39,189 nt of DNA from Acetobacteraceae bacterium. GTDB lineage: Bacteria > Pseudomonadota > Alphaproteobacteria > Acetobacterales > Acetobacteraceae. The DNA is taken from contig JADLHF010000100.1 of NCBI GenBank assembly GCA_020848935.1, forward strand, positions 1 to 39,189. Reading direction: 5' to 3'. Positions 21,379 through 30,750 of this stretch are shown in pieces. The stretch's first letter is position 1. Every line of letters begins with the position of its first letter. The notes below the pieces were generated by a model. It saw nothing but the letters and a program-made list of their open reading frames with translations, was not told where the DNA came from and ran no database searches. Both the position numbers and the translations under genes were made by a program.

Positions 21379-22872
21379 ATGCTCGACATCGCCTTTGCCA
21401 AGCCTGCCCTGCCGAAATCCGGCGCGCTGGTGCTGCTGCTGGAGGAAGGGGCGGCGGCCGGGTCGCCGACGGCGGCGTTGCTGGATGCGGCGGACGCGGC
21501 GACCGACGGCGCGGTGTCGCGGGCGCTGGCGGCGGCCGAGTTCAAGGGGCGGCGCGACCAGACCGTCACGGTGCTGGCGCCGGGCGCGGGGCTGTCGCGC
21601 GTGGTGGCGGTCGGGTTGGGCAAGCTGGACGGGATCGCGGCGCGCCACCTGGAGGATGCCGGCGGGCATGCCGCGGCGGCGCTGGCGCGCGAGGCGGCGG
21701 CGGCGGTATCCACCGCGGGGCTGACGGGCGCGCAGGCGGCGCATGTGGCGATGGGCCTGGCGCTGCGCAGCTACCGCTTCGACCGCTATCGCACCGCCGA
21801 GAAGCCGCAGGACAAGCCCAAGCTGGGCAAGGCCACCGTGCTGACCGCCGAGTTGCCGAAGGCGCGCGATGCCTGGGGAGGGCTGAAGGCGGTGGCGGAG
21901 GGCGTGTTCCTCAGCCGCGACCTGGTCAGCGAGCCGGCCAATGTGCTGAATCCCGCCGAGATGGCCGAGCGCTGCCGCAAGCTGCAGTCGCTGGGCCTGA
22001 AGGTGGAGGTGTTCGGGCCGAAGGAGATGACCAAGCTGGGCTTCGGCGCGCTGATGGGCGTGGCGATGGGCAGCGCCAACGAGCCGCGCATGGTGGTGAT
22101 GACGTGGAACGGCGCCGGCGCGGCCAAGGGCAGGACGAAGGCCAAGCCGCTGGCCTTCGTGGGCAAGGGCGTGACCTTCGATACCGGCGGGATCTCGATC
22201 AAGCCGGCCGGCGGGATGGAGGACATGAAGTGGGACATGGGCGGTGCGGGCACGGTGGTCGGGCTGATGGCGGCACTGGCCGGGCGCAAGGCGAAGGTTG
22301 ATGCCATCGGCCTGGTCGGGCTGGTGGAGAACATGCCCAGCGGCAGCGCGCAACGCCCGGGCGATGTTGTGAAAACCTATTCCGGGCAGACGGTGGAGGT
22401 GATCAACACCGATGCCGAGGGGCGGCTGGTGCTGGCCGACGTGCTTTGGTACTGCCAGCAGAAATACGATCCGCGCTTCATGATCGACCTGGCCACGCTG
22501 ACCGGGGCGATGATCGTGGCGCTGGGGCACGAGTATGCCGGGTTCTTCAGCAACGATGACGGCCTGGCCCAGCAGCTGCACGATGCCGGCACGGTGACCG
22601 GCGAGGCGGTGTGGCGCATGCCGCTGGGCGAGGCCTATGACCGGCAGATCAAGAGCGACATCGCCGACATGAAGAACATCGGCGGCCGGCCGGGTGGTGC
22701 GATCACCGCCGCCCAGTTCATCCAGCGCTTCGTCAACGCCAAGCCCTGGGTGCACATGGATGTCGCCGGCACGGTGTGGAGGAGCAAGGACGCGCCGACC
22801 ATCCCCAAGGGGGCGACCGCCTTCGGCGTGCGGCTGCTCGACCGTCTGGTGGCCGAACACTACGAGGGCTGA
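21379..22872 (+). CDS. pepA: Leucyl aminopeptidase PepA (M17)
   Basis: Cytosolic, hexameric zinc/manganese aminopeptidase, 497 residues. The catalytic domain has VGKGVTFDTGGISIKPAGGMEDMKWDMGGA (metal-binding Lys and Asp, spans about 263-292), NTDAEGRLVLADVL with catalytic Arg and metal Asp/Glu, and DLATLTGAMIVALGHEYAGFFSNDD. The N-terminal regulatory domain is typical in length. GGAG lies 10 bases before the ATG. A second M17 gene follows 27 bases later on the same strand, and holC lies beyond it. In other alphaproteobacteria a single pepA is usually followed by holC. E. coli PepA also binds DNA; whether this one does cannot be told. Confidence 0.95.
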   Translation: MLDIAFAKPALPKSGALVLLLEEGAAAGSPTAALLDAADAATDGAVSRALAAAEFKGRRDQTVTVLAPGAGLSRVVAVGLGKLDGIAARHLEDAGGHAAAALAREAAAAVSTAGLTGAQAAHVAMGLALRSYRFDRYRTAEKPQDKPKLGKATVLTAELPKARDAWGGLKAVAEGVFLSRDLVSEPANVLNPAEMAERCRKLQSLGLKVEVFGPKEMTKLGFGALMGVAMGSANEPRMVVMTWNGAGAAKGRTKAKPLAFVGKGVTFDTGGISIKPAGGMEDMKWDMGGAGTVVGLMAALAGRKAKVDAIGLVGLVENMPSGSAQRPGDVVKTYSGQTVEVINTDAEGRLVLADVLWYCQQKYDPRFMIDLATLTGAMIVALGHEYAGFFSNDDGLAQQLHDAGTVTGEAVWRMPLGEAYDRQIKSDIADMKNIGGRPGGAITAAQFIQRFVNAKPWVHMDVAGTVWRSKDAPTIPKGATAFGVRLLDRLVAEHYEG

Positions 22873-22899
22873 CGGGGCGGGATCGGGCAGGGAGCGGCG

Positions 22900-24321
22900 A
22901 TGCTGGAGGTTCGCATCGGGCGCAGCGCGCCGAGCGCCACGGCCACCGCCCGGCCGGTGGCCGAAGGGTGGGCGCTGCCCGGGCCGCTGCTGGCCGCGGC
23001 GGCGGCGGATGGTTTCACCGGTGCGGCCGGGACGCTGTGCGAGGTGTTCACGGGCCAGGGCCGGGTGCTGCTGGTGGGCCTCGGCGGTGCCGCGCCGGAC
23101 GAGGAGGCGCTGCGCCAGGCTGGCGCGCGCGCGGCCGCGGCGCTGGCCGGGGTGGCGCATGTGGCGCTGGATGCGCACGGGCTGTCGCCGCAGGCTGCCG
23201 CCGGCTTCGCCGCCGGGGCCTGTCTGCGCGCCTGGCGCTTCGATCGGCTGCGCACGCGCCATGATGAGGACGCGGCGAAACTGGCCGCCATCGATCTGCT
23301 GACCGACACCCCGGACACCGTGGAGGCGGCCTGGCGCGGCGCCTCGGCCGGGGTGCGCGGGGCGCTGTTCGCGCGCGACCTGGTGGCCGAACCGGGCAAC
23401 GAGCTGACGCCGCAGGACTTCGCCGCCCGGTTGCAGGCGCTGACGCGGCACGGCATTGCCGTCGGCATCCTGGGGCGTGCCGAGCTGGAGCGGCAGGGGC
23501 TGGGGGCGCTGCTGGCGGTGGGCCAGGGCTCGGTGCATCCGCCGCTGATGGCGGTGTTGCGCTGGAAGGGGCGGATCAAGGCGCCGCCGGTGGCTTTTGT
23601 CGGCAAGGGCATCACCTTCGACAGCGGCGGGATCTGCATCAAGCCGGCCGCGGGCATGGAGGCGATGCGCGGCGACATGGCGGGTGCGGCGGCCGCCGCC
23701 GGGGCGATCCTGGCGCTGGCCTTGCGCCACTCGCCCACCCCGGCGATTGCCGTGCTGCCGATCGCCGAGAATGCCACCGGGGCGGCGAGCTATCGGCCCG
23801 GCGACGTGCTGCGCAGCTTTTCCGGCAAGACGATCGAGGTGGTGGATACCGATGCCGAAGGGCGGCTGGTGCTGGCCGATGCGCTGGCCTGGACCGCGCG
23901 CCAGCACAAGCCGCGGGCGATGATCGACCTCGCCACCCTGACCGGCAGCATCGTCACCGCGCTGGGCCACCATATGGCCGGGATGTTCGACAACGACGCG
24001 GCACTGGCGGCCAAGGTGGCGGCAGCCGGTGCCGCGGTGGGCGAGCCGGCCTGGCGCATGCCGATCGGCGAGGGCCACCGGCGGGACCTGGAATCGGCGA
24101 TTGCCGATATCCGGCACTGCCTGTCGGGGCGGATGCAGCCGGATGCCTGCCACGCCGCCGCCTTTCTGCGCGAGTTCGCCTGCGGGGTGCCGTGGGTGCA
24201 TCTGGACATCGCCGGGGTGGCGTCGCGCGCCGAGGCCGATCCGCTGCATGCGGTGGGGCCGACCGGGTTCGGGGTGCGGCTGCTGGATCGGCTGGTGGCG
24301 CAGGCGTTCGAGCAGGGGTGA
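22900..24321 (+). CDS. Second leucyl aminopeptidase-like M17 peptidase
   Basis: A 473-residue paralogue of the preceding gene. The catalytic core is intact: VGKGITFDSGGICIKPAAGMEAMRGDMAGA (in motif positions matching PepA), VVDTDAEGRLVLADAL, and DLATLTGSIVTALGHHMAGMFDND. The N-terminal domain is more divergent (MLEVRIGRSAPSATATARPV) and shorter than that of its neighbour. GGGAGCGG precedes the ATG. With all metal and catalytic residues retained it should be active; it may differ in specificity or form mixed hexamers with PepA, which is speculation. Repeat copy D starts immediately after the TGA. Confidence 0.93.
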   Translation: MLEVRIGRSAPSATATARPVAEGWALPGPLLAAAAADGFTGAAGTLCEVFTGQGRVLLVGLGGAAPDEEALRQAGARAAAALAGVAHVALDAHGLSPQAAAGFAAGACLRAWRFDRLRTRHDEDAAKLAAIDLLTDTPDTVEAAWRGASAGVRGALFARDLVAEPGNELTPQDFAARLQALTRHGIAVGILGRAELERQGLGALLAVGQGSVHPPLMAVLRWKGRIKAPPVAFVGKGITFDSGGICIKPAAGMEAMRGDMAGAAAAAGAILALALRHSPTPAIAVLPIAENATGAASYRPGDVLRSFSGKTIEVVDTDAEGRLVLADALAWTARQHKPRAMIDLATLTGSIVTALGHHMAGMFDNDAALAAKVAAAGAAVGEPAWRMPIGEGHRRDLESAIADIRHCLSGRMQPDACHAAAFLREFACGVPWVHLDIAGVASRAEADPLHAVGPTGFGVRLLDRLVAQAFEQG

Positions 24322-24456
24322 GAAAGAATGTTCTTTTTTGAAAAAAAGAACCAAAAAACTTCTGTTCCGTGGAGTGTGTGGCAAGCTGGCGCCGTACGAT
24401 GAACAATGAATAAAGTCTTTTTGCTTCTTTTTCTTCAGAAAAAGAAGACCTTCCTA
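24322..24456 (+). repeat. AT-rich two-hairpin intergenic repeat, copy D
   Basis: Starts directly after the TGA of the second M17 gene (GAAAGAATGTTCTTTTTTG). It has the left hairpin with CCAAAAAACTT, a core of its own (about 24361-24410), and the right CTTCTTTTTC-TTCA-GAAAAAGAAG stem ending ACCTTCC. It lies between two genes in the same direction and ends about 30 bases before the holC start. Confidence 0.9.
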
Positions 24457-24485
24457 TCTTGTTTTTTCAACTGAAAGAACACGAC

Positions 24486-24932
24486 TTGGCCGAGATCGGC
24501 TTCTATCACCTGACCCGGACGGGGTTGGAGGACGCCCTGCCCCGCCTGCTCGGCCGCACCTTGGAGGCTGGCGCGCGGGCGGTGGTGCGCTGTGGGAGCG
24601 CGGAGCGGGTGGCGGCGCTGGATACCGCGCTGTGGCTGTGCGCGCAGCCGGTCTGGCTGCCGCATGGCAGTGCGGCGACGGGCGATGCCGATTTGCAGCC
24701 GGTCTGGCTGACCGTTGAGGACGAGGCGCCGAACGGGGGGACGTTCCTGTTCCTGGTCGACGGCACGGACACGGCGCGGATGGCGGAGTATGCGCGGGTC
24801 TTTGACTTGTTCGACGGCAACGACGCCGAGCAGGTGGCACGCGCGCGCGCGCGCTGGCGCGCGGCCAAGGCGGCGGGGCATGCGCTCAGCTACTGGCAGC
24901 AGACGGAGCGGGGGTGGGAGAAGAAGGCGTAG
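24486..24932 (+). CDS. holC: DNA polymerase III chi subunit
   Basis: A 148-residue HolC protein, which binds SSB and links it to the clamp loader in replication. The family start AEIGFYHLTRTGLEDALPRLL is clear, as are LWLCAQPVWLPHG, ALDTALW and the C-terminal WRAAKAAGHALSYWQQ. No ATG lies near the conserved start. TTG at 24486 puts MAEIGFYHL at the family's usual N-terminus; TTG at 24459 would add nine residues partly encoded by the edge of repeat copy D. The ribosome site is poor (GAAAGAA). Repeats D and E lie directly on both sides, which isolates holC from the aminopeptidase genes it normally follows. Confidence 0.9.
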   Translation: MAEIGFYHLTRTGLEDALPRLLGRTLEAGARAVVRCGSAERVAALDTALWLCAQPVWLPHGSAATGDADLQPVWLTVEDEAPNGGTFLFLVDGTDTARMAEYARVFDLFDGNDAEQVARARARWRAAKAAGHALSYWQQTERGWEKKA

Positions 24933-24934
24933 GG

Positions 24935-25074
24935 GAAGGAAGGTGTTCTTTTTTGAAAAAAAGAACCAAAAAACTTTCATTCATTAAGGCGTTTGCGTGG
25001 GATGATGCAGCGCGGAACAATGAATGAAAGGTCTTTTTGCTTCTTTTTCTTCAGAAAAAGAAGTTCTTCCTTGC
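24935..25074 (+). repeat. AT-rich two-hairpin intergenic repeat, copy E
   Basis: Begins two to three bases after the holC TAG stop (GGAAGGAAGGTGTTC) and ends against the ppx stop codon on the other strand. It has both conserved halves. Its core is bounded by an additional perfect 12-bp inverted repeat, CTTTCATTCATT at 24974-24985 and its complement at 25019-25030, not seen in the other copies. It lies between convergent genes. Confidence 0.9.
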
Positions 25075-25075
25075 T

Positions 25076-26587
25076 TCATGCCGCCAGCGTGGTGGTGGCA
25101 TCGAGCCCCATCGCCTGCGCCAGCCGGTCCAGCCGCCGGGTGACGCTTTCGCCGGCGAAGACGCCGCTGCCTTCGGCCAGTTCCAGCGTCAGGTTCTTGC
25201 CCGGCCGCAGCCGGGTCCCGGCCAGCAGCCGCGCGGTGCCGGCCGACAGCGTGTAGGCCAGGCGCAGCGCGACGCCGAGGATGGTGGCGCGGCGGATGGC
25301 CTCGGGCGCCAGCAGGCCCTGCACCGGCTTGAGGAACGGCGCGTCGGGCTCGGCCTCGTAGCGCAGGGCCAGGGTCAGGCCGAGGAAGGCGCGGGCCTGG
25401 TGGTCCAGTCCGATGCCGGGCTGGCGCAGGATGCGCAGGAAGGCCTGTTCGGCGCGGTATTCCGGGTGGTCGCGGCTGCCGATGTCGCTCATCCAGCAGG
25501 CGGCCTCGCGCTGGCGGCGGGCCTCGGCGGGCTCGCCGGCAAACAGCGGGTCGGTCCAGGCGAGCAGGGCGGGCGGCAGGGTGATGTCACGGGCGAAGCG
25601 GCGGGCGTAGTCGTGGGCGGCGGCCAGCAGCGGGTCGTCCTCCTGCCGGGCGGCGGGCACATGGCGCATGTACCAGCCCTCGCGCAGGCCGCTGGCGCTG
25701 AACACCACGCGCCGGGCGCCGGTGGCGCGCAGCAGGCGACGCAGCACCACGGCGGCGAAGGGCAGGTCATCGACGCGCCGGCGCGGCATGCCCGGCAGCT
25801 TCTCCAACTGGCGGCGGCTGGCGTTGGACACCAGGCCGGCGAGGTCGCGCGCCTCCTCGCGGCTGATGGTGTAGTGGTGCAGCAGGGTCAGCGGATAGCT
25901 GGTCTGGGCGATGTGGATGCGCGCCAGCGCGCGCCATGCGCCGCCGACGGCATACAGATCGCTCCCGGCCATCTCCGGCAGCCATGATTCGGCGGCGAGG
26001 TCGGCTTCCGCGATGGCCCTGGCGCGTGTCGGATCGCCGCCGGCGCGTTCGGACAGGCGGATCACGCCCAGGCGCAAGGTGCGCGCGATGCCGCGGCGGC
26101 CGCGGTCCAAGCGGGCCAGTTCCAGCGAGCCGCCGCCGATATCGGCCAGCAGGCCGTGCGCGCCGGGGATGCCGCACAGCAGGCCGGCGGCCGACAGGGC
26201 GGCCTCCTCATGGCCGGACAGCACGGTGATCGGCACGTCGGGCATTCGGGCACGCAGGAGATCGACGAATTGCGGGCCGTTGACCGCATCGCGCACCGCC
26301 GAGGTGGCCAGCACCTCGAACGGATCGGCCTCCATGGCACGGGCGATGGCGGCGTAGCGGTTCATCACGGTCAGCGCCTGGGCGGTGCCTTCGTCGTTCA
26401 GCCGGCCGGTGGCTTGCATCCCGCGGCCCAGGCGCAGCACCGCGCGCTCGTTGAAGATCGGCACGGGGTTGCGGTCATCGCCCTCGAACACCACCAGGCG
26501 CACGGAGTTGGAGCCGAGATCGACCACGGCGCGCCGGCGCAGGCTCGGCATGCGTGTTGCCGCCGCGGGCAGGTCGAAGGGGTCCAT
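25076..26587 (-). CDS. ppx: Exopolyphosphatase / guanosine pentaphosphatase (Ppx/GppA)
   Basis: A 503-residue enzyme that removes terminal phosphate from polyphosphate, or from pppGpp. The ASKHA-fold phosphate motifs are present: VVDLGSNSVRLVVFEG near residue 21, the catalytic-Glu region around ATSAVRDA, and LADIGGGSLELA near 145. A long helical C-terminal domain of HD-like type follows. ATG 26587 lies just inside the end of ppk: the ppk TGA (26592-26590) is followed by GC and then this ATG. A TTG two codons earlier overlaps the stop. Translational coupling to ppk is therefore likely, so polyphosphate synthesis and breakdown are controlled together. Confidence 0.93.
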   Translation of the reverse strand: MDPFDLPAAATRMPSLRRRAVVDLGSNSVRLVVFEGDDRNPVPIFNERAVLRLGRGMQATGRLNDEGTAQALTVMNRYAAIARAMEADPFEVLATSAVRDAVNGPQFVDLLRARMPDVPITVLSGHEEAALSAAGLLCGIPGAHGLLADIGGGSLELARLDRGRRGIARTLRLGVIRLSERAGGDPTRARAIAEADLAAESWLPEMAGSDLYAVGGAWRALARIHIAQTSYPLTLLHHYTISREEARDLAGLVSNASRRQLEKLPGMPRRRVDDLPFAAVVLRRLLRATGARRVVFSASGLREGWYMRHVPAARQEDDPLLAAAHDYARRFARDITLPPALLAWTDPLFAGEPAEARRQREAACWMSDIGSRDHPEYRAEQAFLRILRQPGIGLDHQARAFLGLTLALRYEAEPDAPFLKPVQGLLAPEAIRRATILGVALRLAYTLSAGTARLLAGTRLRPGKNLTLELAEGSGVFAGESVTRRLDRLAQAMGLDATTTLAA

Positions 26588-26589
26588 GC

Positions 26590-28887
26590 TCAATCCTGCA
26601 ACATACGGTCGGGGCGGCGCGGGGCGCCGGCGGGGAAGGCGACGACCGGGCCGTGCAGCGCGGAGCCGCGCCCGGAGAGGGAGGGGTTGGTCATGAAGTA
26701 GTCATGCGCGCAGACGCGTTTCTTTCCTGTGCCCGGCGCCACCCGCCGCCACACGCCGTGCGAGTCGAGCTCCCACGACTGCATGGTGTCGCGCAGGTTC
26801 ACCGCCATGATCTGGTCCAGCACCTGGGCGTGGACGGTGGGATTGAAGATGGGAACGAAGCTTTCCACGCGCCAGTCCATGTTGCGGGCCATCCAGTCGG
26901 CCGAGCTGATATACACCCGCGCGTGCCGGCTGGGCAGGGCATGGCCGTTGCCGAAGGCGCAGATGCGGCTGTGCTCAAGGAAGCGGCCGACGATCGACTT
27001 GACCCTGATGTTCTCCGACAGGCCCGGCACGCCGGGACGCAGGCAGCAGATGCCGCGCACCACGGCGGCCACCTTCACCCCGGCGCGCGAGGCCTCGTAC
27101 AGCTTGTCGATCAGCCGGTCATCGACCAGCGAGTTCATCTTCAGCCAGATCGCAGCCGGGCGGCCCTCGGCGGCGAACATGATCTCGCGGTCGATCAGTT
27201 CGCCGATGGCGTTGCGGGTGGTCAGCGGGCTGAAGGCCAGCGCGTCCATCCGGTCCGGCCTGGCGTATCCGGTCATGTAGTTGAACAGCCGGGCGGCGTC
27301 GCGGGTGAGGTCGGCGTCGCAGGTGAAGAACGACAGGTCGGTGTAGGTGCGCGCGGTGATCGGGTGGTAGTTGCCGGTGCCGAAATGGGCATAGCTGCGC
27401 ATGGCGTGGCCTTCGCGCCGGACCACCAGGCTGAGCTTGGCGTGGGTCTTCAACTCGGTGAAGCCGTAGACCACCTGCACCCCGGCGGCCTCCATGGCGC
27501 GGGCGAGGCGGATATTCGCCTCCTCGTCGAAGCGGGCGCGCAGTTCGACCATGGCGGTGACGGACTTGCCGGCCTCGGCGGCCTCGATCAGCGCCTTGAC
27601 GATCGGGCTGTCGCGGCTGGTGCGGTACAGCGTCTGCTTGACGGCGACCACGTTGGGGTCCTGGGCGGCCTGGCGCAGGAACTGCACCACCACGTCGAAG
27701 CTTTCGAACGGGTGGTGGACGATGATGTCCTTGGCGCGGATAGCGGCGAAGCAGTCACCGGCGAAATCGCGGATGCGTTCGGGAAAGCGCGGCGTGTAGG
27801 GCGGGAACAGCAGGTCGGGCCGGTCCTCGACGATCAGCTGGCTGACATCGGCCAGGCCGAGAATGCCGTCATGGACGTGCACGTCCTGGGTGCTGGCGTC
27901 CATCTGGTCGATCATCAGCTGGCGCAGGTCGGCCGGCATGGCGGCATTGACCGACAGGTGGATGGCCACCCCGCGGCGGCGGCGCTTCAGCGCGGTTTCG
28001 TAGGAGCGCACGAGGTCCTCGGCCTCTTCCTCGAACTCCACGTCGGTGTCGCGGATCAGGCGGAACATGCCCTCGCCGGTGACCCGGAAGCCGGGGAAGA
28101 TGCGGTCCAGGAACAGGGCGACCAGCTGTTCCAACATGATGAAGCGGATCGGCGCGGTGCTGGATGGGGTGTCGGCCGGCAGGCGGATGAAGCGGGCAAC
28201 CAGCGACGGCAGCGGCACAAGGGCGCGCATGGAGGTGCCGTCCTCGTCGCGTGCCAGGCGCAGCACCATCACCAGTCCCATGTTGGGGATGAAGGGGAAC
28301 GGGTGGGCCGGGTCGATCGCCAGCGGCGTCAGCACCGGGAAGACCCGCTCCATGAACCAGGAATCGAGCCACATGCGCTCGCCGTCCGACAGGCGGGCGG
28401 GGTTGCACATCACCAGGCCGGCCTCGGCCAGCAGGCCACGCAGCGACTGCCAGACGGTGAGCTGCTCGGCCATCAGGCGCTCGGCCCTGGCCTCGACATC
28501 GAGCAGTTGCTGGGCGGGCGAGCGGCCGTCGGGCGAGGGGGTGGTGACGCCGGCCTTGGCCTGGCCGATCAGGCCGGCGACGCGCACGGAATAGAACTCG
28601 TCGAGGTTGGCCGCGGAGATCGAGACGAAGCGCAACCGCTCCAGCAGCGGATGGCGCGGGTTCTCGGCCTCCTCCAGCACGCGGTGGTTGAAGTCCAGCC
28701 AGGAGAGCTCGCGGTTGATGAAGCGCTGCGGGCTGGTGGCGATCGGCGGAAGCGCGGTGTCCTGCTGGCGGCTGGGGGTTCGGTGGTCGATGGCGATCGC
28801 CCCGGCCGCGGTCAGGTCGGTGCCGATCGGGGCTTCGGAGGGCATCAGGCGGTTCCCGGCAAATGTTCGGCGCAAGCGCTGGGTCAT
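26590..28887 (-). CDS. ppk1: Polyphosphate kinase 1
   Basis: Transfers the gamma-phosphate of ATP to growing polyphosphate; usually membrane-associated. About 765 residues from the chosen start. The four Ppk1 domains are recognisable: [20 protein letters not shown] and [21 protein letters not shown] in the N domain, [18 protein letters not shown] ATP-loop sequence in the head domain, [19 protein letters not shown] with the catalytic-region histidine, and [12 protein letters not shown] in the last domain. ATG 28887 is one base after the hda stop (TAGGATG). A second ATG at 28845 gives a 751-residue protein and is also possible. Operon position between hda and ppx is clear. Confidence 0.94.
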   Translation of the reverse strand: MTQRLRRTFAGNRLMPSEAPIGTDLTAAGAIAIDHRTPSRQQDTALPPIATSPQRFINRELSWLDFNHRVLEEAENPRHPLLERLRFVSISAANLDEFYSVRVAGLIGQAKAGVTTPSPDGRSPAQQLLDVEARAERLMAEQLTVWQSLRGLLAEAGLVMCNPARLSDGERMWLDSWFMERVFPVLTPLAIDPAHPFPFIPNMGLVMVLRLARDEDGTSMRALVPLPSLVARFIRLPADTPSSTAPIRFIMLEQLVALFLDRIFPGFRVTGEGMFRLIRDTDVEFEEEAEDLVRSYETALKRRRRGVAIHLSVNAAMPADLRQLMIDQMDASTQDVHVHDGILGLADVSQLIVEDRPDLLFPPYTPRFPERIRDFAGDCFAAIRAKDIIVHHPFESFDVVVQFLRQAAQDPNVVAVKQTLYRTSRDSPIVKALIEAAEAGKSVTAMVELRARFDEEANIRLARAMEAAGVQVVYGFTELKTHAKLSLVVRREGHAMRSYAHFGTGNYHPITARTYTDLSFFTCDADLTRDAARLFNYMTGYARPDRMDALAFSPLTTRNAIGELIDREIMFAAEGRPAAIWLKMNSLVDDRLIDKLYEASRAGVKVAAVVRGICCLRPGVPGLSENIRVKSIVGRFLEHSRICAFGNGHALPSRHARVYISSADWMARNMDWRVESFVPIFNPTVHAQVLDQIMAVNLRDTMQSWELDSHGVWRRVAPGTGKKRVCAHDYFMTNPSLSGRGSALHGPVVAFPAGAPRRPDRMLQD

Positions 28888-28888
28888 C

Positions 28889-29632
28889 CTACAGGAAACC
28901 GGCGGTGGTGGGCGAGGTGGCGGGGGATGATGCGGAAATGTCATCCGCCGGCAATGCCTCGGGCAGATCGGCGGGATCGGCCAGCAATTCGGGCAGGGCC
29001 AATCGGGCGAGCGCCGGGGTGATTGCCATGCCGAGCACCTGGGCGGCGCGGTCCAGGCGATCGACCGCCATCGCCATGGCGGCATGGGTGCGCGGCAGGC
29101 GTGCGAGCAGCCAGTCCAGCGTCGGCCCGGTCGGGCGCAGCTGGCGTTCGGCCAGCAGCCGGGCCAGCAGCGCGTGCAGCAGCGAGTCCTCCGGCGGATC
29201 GATCGCGACCGCGGTGGTGGCGCGCAGCCGGCTGTCCAGGTCGGGCAGCGCCGGTGCCCAGCGCGATGGCGGTGCCGTCGCGGCGAGCAGAACGGCGTGC
29301 CCGGCCTCCTGCGCCGCGTTGAGCGTGTGGAGCAGGGCCAGCGGCGGCGCGCGGTCGGCGTCGTCGATGGTCAGCGGACCGGTGTGCGGGGCGAAGCGCA
29401 GGGCTTCGCCCGGCCGCATGGCCGCCCCCGCGCGCCGCGCCCAGTCGGCCAGCAGGCGCGACTTGCCGCAGCCGGGCGGACCCCAGAGCGCGAGGCGAAG
29501 CTGCGGCCAGGCGGCGGTGCGGGCGAGCCAGGCGCGCGCCTCGCGGTTCGATTCGGCGGCGATCACCGGCGCGTCGAACACGCGGCGCACCGGGGCGAAG
29601 GGCAATGGCAGTTGCGCCAGCGCGGCACTCAT
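28889..29632 (-). CDS. hda: DnaA-related replication regulator Hda
   Basis: A 247-residue AAA+ protein like Hda/HdaA, which with the sliding clamp promotes ATP hydrolysis by DnaA and prevents re-initiation. QLPLPFAPV near the N-terminus resembles the clamp-binding QL-x-L-P-F motif at the expected place. Walker A is [11 protein letters not shown], and LTIDDAD is a Walker B-like element. [15 protein letters not shown] and the sensor-like region follow as in DnaA domain III. There is no DNA-binding domain IV. Its ATG overlaps the TGA of the PerM-like gene (ATGA), and its TAG is one base before the ppk ATG. Confidence 0.9.
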   Translation of the reverse strand: MSAALAQLPLPFAPVRRVFDAPVIAAESNREARAWLARTAAWPQLRLALWGPPGCGKSRLLADWARRAGAAMRPGEALRFAPHTGPLTIDDADRAPPLALLHTLNAAQEAGHAVLLAATAPPSRWAPALPDLDSRLRATTAVAIDPPEDSLLHALLARLLAERQLRPTGPTLDWLLARLPRTHAAMAMAVDRLDRAAQVLGMAITPALARLALPELLADPADLPEALPADDISASSPATSPTTAGFL

Positions 29633-30750
29633 GGCGCGGTGCCATCCGACGGCGGCGGCGGCGGGTCGAGGTAGAGCGGGCTGGCCAGGTAGCGGCGCAG
29701 CCAGAATCGGCTGAGCACGCCGATGGTGGCGGCCACCGGCACGGCGAGCAGCACGCCGAGGAAGCCGAAGGCGGCGGCGCCGGCGAACAGCGCGAAGATC
29801 ACCCAGACGGCGTGCAGCTCCACCCGGTCGCCGAGGAAGCGGGGGTAGATGACGTAGGCCTCCAGCAGGTTGCCGGCGATGAACACGCCGACCACCATGG
29901 CAACCCCGGCCCAGGTGGGAAACTGCGCGGATGCCAGCCCGGTGGCGACCACCAGGCCGGTGATGCTGCCGACATAGGGGATGAACGACAGCATCCCGGC
30001 GGCCATGCCGACGATCAGGCCGAGGTCGAGCCCGACCAGCGAAAGCGCCACCGCGTAATAGATGACCAGCGCCAGGCAGCACATCGCCTGGCCGCGCAGC
30101 CAGGCGGAGAGGATGCGGTCCACTTCGCGGGCCTGGGCGCGCAGCACCACGCCATAGCGGCGCGGCAGCCAGGAATCGACGCGGCGGATGATCAGCGGCC
30201 AGTCGCGCAACAGATAGAAGGCCACCACCGGGGTGACCACCAGCAGCGTCAGCACGTTGAACAGCGCAAACCCGCCGCCGATCAGCCGGCTGACCGCCGT
30301 GACCAGGAACGACAGGACCGAGCCGGCCTGGCTGGCCACCAGTTCGCGCAGGCGCTCGTCGACGAACTCGGGGCCGAGCTGCTGCTGGAAATGGACCAGC
30401 ACCGCATCCGCGGCGGCGCGTGCCAGGTTCACATAGGTCGGCAGCCGGATGATGAGGATGCCGAGCTGCGCCAGGATCAGCGGATACAGCAGGAGCACGA
30501 ACAGCAGGGCGGAGAGCAGCGCCGTGGTCAGCATCAGCAGCGCGCCGACCGTGCGCGGCAGGCCGGTGCGCTGGAACTGGGTGGTTGGCGGATCGAGGAA
30601 ATAGGCGAGGACCGCGGCCATCACGAACGGCAGCAGGACCGACGCGAAGAGCTGAAGCGCAAACCAGCCAGCGATCAGCAATCCGGCCAGAAGCGCCAGC
30701 CGCTGGGAGCGCGTGGCGCCGGGAGGTTGGTCGTGGGGCGGCATGTTCAT
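29629..30750 (-). CDS. AI-2E family (PerM-like) membrane permease
   Basis: A 373-residue inner-membrane protein of the AI-2E transporter/PerM family. The N-terminal helices are LALLAGLLIAGWFALQLFAS and VLLPFVMAAVLAYFLDPP, the latter a family landmark, followed by helices near 70-90. A long extracytoplasmic region leads to VTPVVAFYLLRDWP, the second landmark, then GMLSFIPYVGSITGLVVA and a closing GVLLAVPVAATIGVL. Members may export small molecules or work as sodium/proton antiporters; the role here is unknown. It overlaps the CDP-alcohol transferase upstream and hda downstream by four bases each, an arrangement of hda with perM that is common in alphaproteobacteria. Confidence 0.9.
   Translation of the reverse strand: MNMPPHDQPPGATRSQRLALLAGLLIAGWFALQLFASVLLPFVMAAVLAYFLDPPTTQFQRTGLPRTVGALLMLTTALLSALLFVLLLYPLILAQLGILIIRLPTYVNLARAAADAVLVHFQQQLGPEFVDERLRELVASQAGSVLSFLVTAVSRLIGGGFALFNVLTLLVVTPVVAFYLLRDWPLIIRRVDSWLPRRYGVVLRAQAREVDRILSAWLRGQAMCCLALVIYYAVALSLVGLDLGLIVGMAAGMLSFIPYVGSITGLVVATGLASAQFPTWAGVAMVVGVFIAGNLLEAYVIYPRFLGDRVELHAVWVIFALFAGAAAFGFLGVLLAVPVAATIGVLSRFWLRRYLASPLYLDPPPPPSDGTAP

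Noticed and set aside
21337..24384. A 1015-codon open frame on the minus strand across both aminopeptidase genes
   Set aside because: It is antisense to two intact M17 genes, is rich in Arg, His, Gln and Pro as expected of the reverse of GC-rich codons, and shows no family motif.
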